This document shows, one piece after another, positions 1 through 9,016 of a DNA stretch of 64,000 bases. Numbering within the stretch: position 1 is the stretch's first letter; every line of letters begins with the position of its first letter. A program made the position numbers and the translations under genes. This DNA is from Toxorhynchites rutilus septentrionalis. Taxonomy: Eukaryota; Arthropoda; Insecta; Diptera; Culicidae. Below the pieces are notes generated by a model. The model had not been told where the DNA came from. It saw nothing but the letters and a program-made list of their open reading frames with translations, and did not search any database. Location: assembly GCF_029784135.1 (NCBI RefSeq), contig NC_073746.1, positions 61,292,097 to 61,356,096 of the forward strand, in the 5' to 3' direction.

Positions 1-655
1 GGGCACGAAACGTTTCTATGATGAATACACTCCTCTCCCCTCTCTAAGGGGGAATGCCATACAAACGAAACACAAACTTCTGCATAACTCGAGAACTAAT
101 CAAGCACAATTTGGGATGTGAGGGTTTTAGGGTATGAGAAATGTTTCTATGATGGTATGACATCCCTCCCTCCTCTGGAATGTAGAGGGGATCCCACAAC
201 AATATTACACATATTTCAACCAATAATATTCCAACCAAACATGACAATTGAAAATTTTCGGAAAACTCTGAAGGAAAAAGGGATAATTCGGAAAATTAAA
301 TTCCATATGTTCTACAATTACACAGAGAAAAGTGCTGTTAGTTCATTTGATGTTTGCGCTAGCGAAATTGATCTTTGTTCGAAACTGGAAATGGATTTTA
401 ATGTGATGAAACGCACTCCTATATCATCTTCTATCTATACCAACAAAAGGAACGCCGGATATGTTGATAAGAGCAGACTTCGAGGAAGGAATTGTCCGAT
501 TTAGGGCTATCTTCATTCTATCATATTTTCTGTATGAAACATTTGTTCCATGTAACGGAGAAACATGTTATTTGCCAGTGGTTGAAAAATCTTGAACGAG
601 AATAGTTTCTGAAAATAATTTGATATTATAATGATGAGTTTTGTTAGAAATACTA
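1..655 (+). mobile_element. Helitron-like element fragment, both ends missing
   Basis: This stretch aligns by eye with about 54300-54850, inside the complete Helitron-like copy at 53620-55009. Shared landmarks are the phrase around TTTCTATGATGG, runs of CTCTCTAAGGGGG, CATAACTCGAGAACTAATCA and GATGAGTTTTGTTAG. It holds about two of the roughly 142-base internal units. The 5' TC end lies outside the window and the 3' CTAG end is absent, since similarity stops near 655 where another repeat begins. The short open frames here are repeat sequence, not genes. Confidence 0.7.
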
Positions 656-659
656 GGAA

Positions 660-1290
660 GTCCTATGTCAAAACATCTGTACCTACTTTACGACAAAAAA
701 AACTGTAATCTGTACCGTACAGAATCTGTTCCGGAAAGACCAAAAACCTCAGTACCTTTTCAGATAAATCTGTATGATTTTTCGAACCATCGGTTAACTT
801 TGAAAAAGCATAACTTAAAAACGAAAAAAACGTCTCTCTGGTTTCGACATATATTATGTGAAAAATCCTCAGCTTTTCAGAAAAAATATAAAAAAATATA
901 ACGCCCTTGGATCTGAGACTATGGGAACAATTAAAAACCAATACAATCAATAATAACGAGCACAGAACTCGCATTTTCTGCAGCTGTAGTATTGACCAGT
1001 TGGTTGGCTTCAATTTGATATGTCGATCATCTGAATCGGTTTAGTAGGAAAAATTTATGAATTTTTGAAAAAAAGTCATTTTTGGAAAAAGAGGAACAAG
1101 TTGATTTTTCGGACAACCCTAAAATGGAAATGGTCGTCCTACTGGAAAAAATAAAAAAACGGGTCTATTGTATCGAATTGTACGTTATATCGAAGCATAA
1201 CAAAGAACTAAGAAATATAGTTTATATTACTTTTTTGTGTTGCTGTATTGTTAAGATGAATAAATAATGATGGAAAAGTTCAACTAGAAG
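660..1290 (+). repeat. AT-rich dispersed repeat, same family as 33400-34090
   Basis: The order of landmarks (CTCAGCTTTTCAGAAAAAAT, then CGCCCTTGG, then CTTCAATTTGATATGTCGATC, then a GTCATTTTTGG stretch) recurs at 33770-34080 and, in inverted orientation, at 33400-33680. A shorter piece recurs near 52850-52950. No protein-coding potential is recognisable. It looks like an old non-autonomous transposon or a tandemly built repeat. Its class is unknown. Confidence 0.55.
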
Positions 1291-1389
1291 ATGAAGTTAA
1301 TCATTCTCATGATTGTACTGTTGATTAAAGCTTGATCCAATTCAAATTTATTTAAAAAATTATTCCTTTACAGTGTTGATGAATTTTCA

Positions 1390-2330
1390 TACTTTTCTTC
1401 GGGTACGCTTCATCAATGTTTGGACTCTCTGATGGTCAACCTCAGCAGCCATTTTATGCCACGATCTCTTCATGTCTGCTGCATCCCGAGTCACTTTGGC
1501 ACACGTTCCGCAATTACCCTTCATAATCGCCCAATATTTTTCGATTGTGCGGAACTGGCGGCAATTGGGAGGATTGGGGCCTTTTCAGTGTAACCGATTC
1601 CATTGTCACGGGGACCACTGAAGCACCCTTGGACTATAGTAGCACCTTACCAAATCTGGCCAAAACTTCACTGGACGTTTCTGCAGGCACTCTTCCCTAT
1701 ACATTCTCGAGTCCAGTGAAGTTTGTGATGAAATCCTTGGTTTTCTATCCACAACTACGAATCCCTTGCAAAATCATGCACTTCCTGGCATATTTATCAG
1801 CGAAAACGAACTTAAGTTTGCTTGGAATGTCTCGTCTAGCAGTGCCCTTCTAGAATATCAGGCCTGGCAGCTGTCCAAAATTCATCTTTACGTATATTTC
1901 GTCATCCATCAGCAAGCATCCTTCTTACTTCGCCAAAACCTTGCTGTAAAACTTTCAAGGCACAAGTGGTCTTTTGGCTTCCAAATTTTGCTTCAGGGTC
2001 CTGTTTGTTTGCTTGCACAGAAATTTCGATAACCTTTTCGCATATGGATTCCCCGGATATAGACTTTGGATAAAGTTGTGTTTGTGGCGATGTCGTAGTC
2101 CGACAGTTTGCGTTAATTATCTCATTACTTTAAACCTCAGCTTCCGGTCGTATGTTTCACTAAGATCCGTCCACTGATCCATCAGATGTGCGTTCACGAA
2201 AATGTTTCAGTTCATCATTTACTGCCGATTTAGCCACCTTCAGCGCTTTCACCGTCGAAAGTTACTGGGTTTACAAACAATTTGCTGTCAAAATTTTTGA
2301 GATACGACTACTACGACCGCTGGTATAAAA
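1390..2330 (-). pseudogene. Decayed IS630-Tc1-mariner transposase, DD37E-related
   Basis: Reading the minus strand gives scattered, frameshifted pieces of a transposase. The clearest is MDDEIYVKMNFGQLPG, which lines up with MDDETYVKADFRQLPG in the three younger DD37E copies of this window and holds the first catalytic aspartate. A C-terminal piece (RDAADMKRSWHKMAAEV...) lines up with their C-terminus, and NRKILGDYEG is the out-of-frame counterpart of their IEKYWAIMK region. Several stops and frameshifts make it non-functional. It is more divergent than the copies at 16459, 27149 and 58956, so it belongs to a different, older subfamily. Confidence 0.75.
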
Positions 2331-2639
2331 TGATCTGGGATTCCGGAACCTAACAAAAATCAACCTTAAGGGTAAATAGATAAAATGACCACATGCACCT
2401 TTATTCTTCAGCACAAGTGTTCGATATTGCAGAGCATGTAATGCCAGAATCCAAATATGGAAGTCCTGATTATGGTCTATAGTTTCAGACATGTGACTAT
2501 AATCAGCTTATTCAGAATGCACAATACACAGAAAGGTTTCCAAAGCTCTAATTAAAATTCAGGAACCTATACCCGGACCATCAAGTGGCCTTTGTTGATA
2601 CTGTGAGATCAATAAAAAAATCCTGTGAGATTGACATGA

Positions 2640-2745
2640 AACTCTCAGTACGTATTCCGAAAATATTTTTTACACATTGAAAATGTGTACATTATATCGA
2701 GTGACGTTATATCGAGGATACGTTATATCGAAGTTCCCCTGTATC
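2640..2745. repeat. Terminal repeat remnant with three TATATCGA motifs
   Basis: Three closely spaced copies of TTATATCGA(G/A) end in GTTCCCCTGTAT. Read in reverse this gives CAGGGGAACTTCGATATAAC, which has the look of a Tc1/mariner or pogo-type terminus. It probably marks the right end of the decayed transposase at 1390-2330. A lone similar motif at about 1182 is in the same orientation, so it is not the matching left inverted end. Confidence 0.4.
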
Positions 2746-5700
2746 GGCTTGACATGGAATGGTTGTTTTACGAAAACATAATAAATTTCTTTTTATTTCT
2801 ATTTATTCTACAAAAATATAAGTAGACCAAAATATTAACTTTGGGCACCCAAAAATGCCACCGTTTGAGCCAGTCCCGATTCCAACATAATATTTCACTC
2901 CCACAATCATTCATCATCATGCGCTGTGCGTTCGCTGGGGCGCTTGGTAAGTGGGCAAAAGTGGATAAGAATCGCTGCAAGGTCAAAGTCGTTTGCGCGT
3001 TATTATCTCGTTCCCGAAACGAGCCCAACCATCGCCGTGGAGGCCGCGGCGTCTAAATTGACTGTAAATTGCCTAATTTGACCACCTAAACGGCCAATAA
3101 ACGCAAACATCTCCCGCGCCTCTTGGCCATCGGCCAAGTTGCACAAAAGCTTGAACCCAAGAGGAAGCTGTTTGTGTGGAGTTATCCCGCGAGCGTAGTT
3201 TTGCGCGTGTATAAGCTCACGTTCGTGCAGTCCAATTACGCCGCCTTCTGCCCACTGCCGTATGGGTGGATGATCCCGGTTTAAGTTTCGTCTCCCCCCC
3301 CTCCCCTCCTCCCGACCGCACCCCCGCTCTACTCCTGGATCATTTTCCAATAAGTCCGACAGTTTACAGCTGAAATCACGTTTGCCTCGCAGTGCGGCCG
3401 CAACGCAACGCAAGGAGAAATTTTGTTTTGTTTCGTTTACCAGTTGTTGTTGTTGTTGTTTGCCAAGAATCCTTCGTACGGCCGTAAAGCCAAGGCTGCT
3501 GCAGAGGAAGCCAAACGATCGGACCATGAAAGCCGTTGGACAGAACGTTGCCACTGCGCCAAACAGCACGTGCGCGGGAGTTAATAGCAGACGCCCCCCA
3601 GAACTGGGGAGAGCAAAAAGTAAACCACCACCTCCGCCGCCATCATTGCCGTAAAGCGACCGTAAAAACGCACCGATGAGATGTGCAGTCAGTGTTGCTC
3701 GGAGGCATCCTTCGTTTCGTGCTTGGCCAACAATCCGGAACGGAGGAATTATTTCTTCAAAGTGCCGTCTGTTTGTTTCTCCGCCCGGTCCAGCTGGGCG
3801 AGATAAATGTTTTAATATCTGGACGATTGGTAAATGAAGATGTAATTAAGGGGCATTCTCCTGTCGCTAGGACAGGAGAGGTGTGGAGGTTGGAAAAGTA
3901 TTATTCAATTAAAACTTTTTCTGTGGTCATATGTTGGCGGTAAAATATCGGCGAGTGCAGGGCGCATTGCGCGGGTGGAATGGTCGGTTGGAGAAAAAAA
4001 GGTCATAAAAATATATATAGAAACAGGAAATATTACCTTTGCCAAGTCCAATCGCAGTTCCAACTATTCGACAATTTCATCTCAGCAATCAATATCACAT
4101 CCAGCCAAGGCTGGCCCGAACGATGCTGGTCGCAACTGAACTCTCCGCCGTGGATCGCTCCCACATAAACCCAACGGATGCAAGCGAATTAAGGAGAACC
4201 ACTTCATGATTGAGTTTCGATACAGCCCATATGGCCATCATGCATGCAATTGGAACATTTACCTACATTGTATGTTTCGTTTTCATCGCAATTTATATAC
4301 ACTACCGCAAGACACATGTATGCATTTTCAATTACTATATGTAACATAAGGACGTTTCCACAGGTATGTTTATGGATGTTTATCGACCATCTTGCATCCA
4401 CTCCGCTCGCCAGGAATACTCCACCACGAGATGATGGTCTGCCTGCAGCTTGCTTGAAGAACCTCTACGGCCATGGTATTGTGCTTGCGCGATGTAGAGA
4501 TGTAATAAAAATTTGTAGTGACATAAAAGATTATCGAAGGTAGGAAACTGATAATTCTTCTGGCGCAGTAGTTCGTACCGTATTACATGCAACCACCGAG
4601 AGAAGCAAGAATAAAACTTCCGATCGGATAAGTCACATGGCGAATGGACCATAAACATTTCGCTATCACCGATCGGTTTGTACCTGGGGGGCACTATCGC
4701 ATAAAAATGCGACCTGCTCTCCCATTCTCTCACCGTTAATCACGGTAACGACACCGTGGGATCATACCACCGGGGATAGCCACCGCAGTTCACCGAGTTG
4801 CATGTCAAAATGACATACCGATAGGAATCGACGTTACCTCTGATGATTGCACATGTCTGTCAGCAAGTTCTTCCCTTCGCTGCTGGTCCGCTGGCTGCGC
4901 ATCAAAATGGGCAAACAATCCTGCCCCGGCGCGGCCTGGCCTGGCCCGGCCAGAGAGGTCCATTATCGTAGTGCGATGTATTAATGGCATCAATAATAAT
5001 TAAATCTGCAAGTGCCCTTGCACTTTGTGGAAATTACCCTCGGGCACGCAACCGGAACCGGTCAGGTTTCAAATGTATGATGAGGTGATGGAGGTGTGTT
5101 TGAAATCGGGAGAGGTTACGTAGGGGGTAATGAAATGTGAAATACCTTGAGCGTGTGTCCTTAAACACACAGATAAAATCGAGGCTCGGTTCGAGTTCTC
5201 GGTATCGGGGAACTTTTCTGAGCCATGTTCTTGCGTACCAGTAAAGTTTCTGCTAGACAATATTAGTTGGTAATAGTATGTTGAAATCGTACTTTGAAAA
5301 TTAGGATCAAATATAACGAAATATAATTCTTAATGATGCTTATCCAGTGCACATGATTATAAATTGATTATCAGAACACGAACGCAATTTTAAGATCGAA
5401 AGATTTGATTGAATATCGTGAAGGCTGATAGAAAATTTCAATGAATGATAGCAATGAGGTACATATAGAGGTGGAGCAGTAGGTGAAGTGTATCTGTATT
5501 GGCAAGCAAAATATCGTGTCGTAATGATTTGCATTCAATATGGAATGTGTATGGAAGAAACAAAGCAATGTTGAAAGTACTCACGGTTGCATGATAATTT
5601 GAGCCAAAATTTGCATGAAATCATTCATCTGTTTGTTTTTGAACAGATGACAATTGTATCGTGGCTTACTTCGATGATTTATGTGGTAAAAAGGTCCAGA

Positions 5701-6029
5701 GAACAGTCGTATGCTTAGTTCTCGAAAGCAGTAACATTTTCGGTGAAATTTTGATTATTGGCGATTATTCTCTCACATCACATACACCGACACTGAGAAC
5801 CTTCGAAACATCAACTTCATAATGTTAAAATAATGAAACTTCGTTTGTTTCTATGAACGTGGGGAGTGAAAATGGCACATGGAAATATCACTTTTATCCG
5901 TCTTTTGACGTAGAACTACGTCTTTCATTAAAAGTGCCAAATCAGAAAACAGGTCACGTTTTTATGAAATAAAGTTAACATTAATAACTATTTTTGCCGC
6001 GAACAGATTTTGGCGATTTACATACTAAT
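2746..6029. other. Host-like single-copy DNA, no gene supported
   Basis: This block is GC-richer than its surroundings, especially 2880-3700 and 4800-5050, and shows no transposon signature except a short piece near 5880-5990 (a GACGTAG..CTACGTCTTTCATT phrase) that recurs near 51020. A 188-codon minus-strand open frame at 3003-3569 contains a glutamine run but has no recognisable domain. It may be chance openness in GC-rich intronic DNA. The position suggests intron of the LIX1-family gene whose first coding exon lies at 37603-38011. Confidence 0.4.
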
Positions 6030-7402
6030 CGAATCGGAAATTCCGTAAGATTTGTTTAATATGCTATACATATTAAACAAATTTCATGAAAACTTTAAGC
6101 GTTTCCATTTTCCCATACGTTTGTGCTGTCCATTTGTGTGCTTTCCCGAACAGAGCTGTCAATAACGAGCAACTTATCGACGACCAACGGAGGGGAAATC
6201 GTAGGATTGAAAGTCTCCGTGAACAAAGGAAAAGTAGAAGAATGAAGGGGAATACTTGCCTAGAGTATAAACAGTGGATCTTGCTGAGGGAAACTTTCAC
6301 TCATTCTCTGCTAGCGTGTTGAGCAGTACAGTTCGTGAAAAAGTGAAAGTAAAGATAAAGTTGAATTTTAGTCCGTGCTGGAAGTTGACGTATCTATTAA
6401 CCCTACTATGGGTAAATCGCGCTCTGATTCGAGCGCCAGTTCATCCGGGAAGCGATCCCGATCGATCAACGATGTCGATTTGGTAAACCCTCCCGCCGAC
6501 CCGTCAGCAAAAAGGGTGCTGGCCAACAATCGTTTTGCCGTTTTGGACAAAGGTGCTGACCCGAATAAACTAGAAAAAAAGGAGAAACTCCCGCCGTTTT
6601 TCGTGAATGGGTTCCCTGATGGACTTCGGGAAAAAATCATATTCTTCATAGCGAAAGGCTTGAAGTGTATCATCCGCTACTGCTCTGAGGGGTACAAGTT
6701 TATGGTTCCTTCTAGGAACCATTACAACGCCGTCAAAGAAATCCTAAAACAACAGGGCTGTGAATATTACAGCCACGACATCGAAGCTGACAAACCTTTC
6801 AAGGTAGTGCTGCGTGGACTCCCTGACATGGATGTGGAAATTCTGTTGGAGGAGCTTAAGCAAAATGGTCTCAAGCCGGTCCAGATATATAAAATGAAGC
6901 GACATGACACATCCCGTACATATAGAGATCAACTATATTCGGTCCATCTAGAAAAATATTCAACATCACTGAAGGATCTGCAGACCATTCGGGTGCTCTC
7001 GCACACTTCGATTCAGTGGGACCGCTACAAGCCGGTTCACCGGGAGGTTACACAGTGTATGAAATGCTACAAATTCGGGCATGGAGCAAAAAACTGCCAT
7101 ATGGCTGAGCGCTGTATCCAGTGTGGCAAAACCCATGAGAAAAATGCATGTGATCTAATCGAAACCGCTGATCCCGTCTGCGTAAACTGTGGGGCCGCAC
7201 ACAAATCTACCAGCAAAGCATGTCCAAAACGTGCCGAATACGCCGAGATCCGGAAAAGAGCAGCTGTTAGTCATCAACGTGGTCGAAATCGCACCATGCG
7301 TCCACCAGACTTTTCGGAATTCAACTTCCCATCGCTCCCTTCACGGCCAGTGGTCCCTAACCTGGCTCCTCTTCCTCTGAATCATCGAGTCGGATCGAAT
7401 CG
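6030..7402 (+). mobile_element. Duplicated 5' third of the Jockey LINE (copy 1)
   Basis: This 1373-base block is repeated almost base for base at 7403-8775, with an exact offset of 1373. I noticed two substitutions (6678 versus 8051, and a G/A change near 7190/8563). It includes the palindrome at 6050-6082, the leader and ORF1 up to about codon 326. It then stops abruptly, joined through a short filler rich in ATCGAAT to the start of copy 2. Such near identity means the duplication is recent. Confidence 0.85.
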
Positions 7403-7421
7403 AATTTCGGAAATTCCGTAA
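6408..7421 (+). pseudogene. Jockey ORF1, 3'-truncated copy
   Basis: This is the same nucleic-acid-binding protein as the full copy at 7781-9016, starting at ATG 6408 (MGKSRSDSS). It keeps the central domain and the three CCHC knuckles (CMKCYKFGHGAKNCH, CIQCGKTHEKNAC, CVNCGAAHKSTSKAC). It diverges after PLNHRV, where the reading frame runs into the duplicated leader and ends with a short foreign tail. It lacks the last 80 or so residues and has no ORF2 behind it. Only a truncated product would be possible. Confidence 0.8.
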
Positions 7422-7422
7422 G

Positions 7423-7455
7423 ATTTGTTTAATATGCTATACATATTAAACAAAT
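7423..7455. repeat. Perfect 14-bp palindrome at the LINE leader start
   Basis: ATTTGTTTAATATG, a five-base CTATA spacer, and CATATTAAACAAAT form a perfect inverted repeat. The identical structure lies at 6050-6082 in copy 1. It could fold as a hairpin in the leader RNA, or be host DNA carried along in the duplication. Confidence 0.8.
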
Positions 7456-7638
7456 TTCATGAAAACTTTAAGCGTTTCCATTTTCCCATACGTTTGTGCT
7501 GTCCATTTGTGTGCTTTCCCGAACAGAGCTGTCAATAACGAGCAACTTATCGACGACCAACGGAGGGGAAATCGTAGGATTGAAAGTCTCCGTGAACAAA
7601 GGAAAAGTAGAAGAATGAAGGGGAATACTTGCCTAGAG

Positions 7639-7680
7639 TATAAACAGTGGATCTTGCTGAGGGAAACTTTCACTCATTCT
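7639..7680 (+). promoter_or_regulatory. Possible TATA box and initiator of the Jockey LINE
   Basis: TATAAA at 7639-7644 is followed 35 bases later by a TCATTC initiator at 7674-7679. The related LINE fragment at about 11890 has the same GGGAAACTTTCA...CATTC block at its apparent 5' end, which supports this being the transcription start region. The same pair occurs at 6266 and 6301 in copy 1. Jockey elements usually rely on internal promoters, so the upstream TATA may be incidental. Confidence 0.3.
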
Positions 7681-7780
7681 CTGCTAGCGTGTTGAGCAGT
7701 ACAGTTCGTGAAAAAGTGAAAGTAAAGATAAAGTTGAATTTTAGTCCGTGCTGGAAGTTGACGTATCTATTAACCCTACT

Positions 7781-9016
7781 ATGGGTAAATCGCGCTCTGA
7801 TTCGAGCGCCAGTTCATCCGGGAAGCGATCCCGATCGATCAACGATGTCGATTTGGTAAACCCTCCCGCCGACCCGTCAGCAAAAAGGGTGCTGGCCAAC
7901 AATCGTTTTGCCGTTTTGGACAAAGGTGCTGACCCGAATAAACTAGAAAAAAAGGAGAAACTCCCGCCGTTTTTCGTGAATGGGTTCCCTGATGGACTTC
8001 GGGAAAAAATCATATTCTTCATAGCGAAAGGCTTGAAGTGTATCATCCGTTACTGCTCTGAGGGGTACAAGTTTATGGTTCCTTCTAGGAACCATTACAA
8101 CGCCGTCAAAGAAATCCTAAAACAACAGGGCTGTGAATATTACAGCCACGACATCGAAGCTGACAAACCTTTCAAGGTAGTGCTGCGTGGACTCCCTGAC
8201 ATGGATGTGGAAATTCTGTTGGAGGAGCTTAAGCAAAATGGTCTCAAGCCGGTCCAGATATATAAAATGAAGCGACATGACACATCCCGTACATATAGAG
8301 ATCAACTATATTCGGTCCATCTAGAAAAATATTCAACATCACTGAAGGATCTGCAGACCATTCGGGTGCTCTCGCACACTTCGATTCAGTGGGACCGCTA
8401 CAAGCCGGTTCACCGGGAGGTTACACAGTGTATGAAATGCTACAAATTCGGGCATGGAGCAAAAAACTGCCATATGGCTGAGCGCTGTATCCAGTGTGGC
8501 AAAACCCATGAGAAAAATGCATGTGATCTAATCGAAACCGCTGATCCCGTCTGCGTAAACTGTGGAGCCGCACACAAATCTACCAGCAAAGCATGTCCAA
8601 AACGTGCCGAATACGCCGAGATCCGGAAAAGAGCAGCTGTTAGTCATCAACGTGGTCGAAATCGCACCATGCGTCCACCAGACTTTTCGGAATTCAACTT
8701 CCCATCGCTCCCTTCACGGCCAGTGGTCCCTAACCTGGCTCCTCTTCCTCTGAATCATCGAGTCCGTAGCAATGGTGCTGCATCTTTGGCAACCAATCAA
8801 GCTAGCTCCAGCAGTACTGCACCTCAGCAGCAGGACTCCTCTCCTCCTCCGGGCTTCTGGGGAAACCAGCACGGTCCCATCCCGCCTAACCAGTCAACGG
8901 AAGGTATGTCGCAGATCATCGTCCATCTAACAACGCTTGTTACCGACATGCAAAAAATGATGGTGCAAATGATGCACTTCATGACAAACTCCCGCGTTCA
9001 TCACCAACGTTCTTAA
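7781..9016 (+). CDS. Jockey LINE ORF1, gag-like nucleic-acid-binding protein
   Basis: The product is a 411-residue ORF1 protein that would coat the element's RNA and carry it to the nucleus. I chose the ATG at 7781 (MGKSRSDSS) because the longer open frame has no earlier ATG. A basic serine-rich N-terminus is followed by PPFFVNGF and a PRE_C2HC-like region around residues 65-210. Three CCHC zinc knuckles follow at about residues 215-275, then a proline/serine/glutamine-rich tail ending near HFMTNSRVHHQRS. ORF2 overlaps its last 32 bases. It is intact and differs from the truncated copy upstream by only a couple of bases over the shared part. Confidence 0.88.
   Translation: MGKSRSDSSASSSGKRSRSINDVDLVNPPADPSAKRVLANNRFAVLDKGADPNKLEKKEKLPPFFVNGFPDGLREKIIFFIAKGLKCIIRYCSEGYKFMVPSRNHYNAVKEILKQQGCEYYSHDIEADKPFKVVLRGLPDMDVEILLEELKQNGLKPVQIYKMKRHDTSRTYRDQLYSVHLEKYSTSLKDLQTIRVLSHTSIQWDRYKPVHREVTQCMKCYKFGHGAKNCHMAERCIQCGKTHEKNACDLIETADPVCVNCGAAHKSTSKACPKRAEYAEIRKRAAVSHQRGRNRTMRPPDFSEFNFPSLPSRPVVPNLAPLPLNHRVRSNGAASLATNQASSSSTAPQQQDSSPPPGFWGNQHGPIPPNQSTEGMSQIIVHLTTLVTDMQKMMVQMMHFMTNSRVHHQRS

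Noticed and set aside
6073..6300. A 75-codon minus-strand frame found identically at 6073 and 7446
   Set aside because: Its conservation is explained by the 1373-base duplication of the LINE leader.
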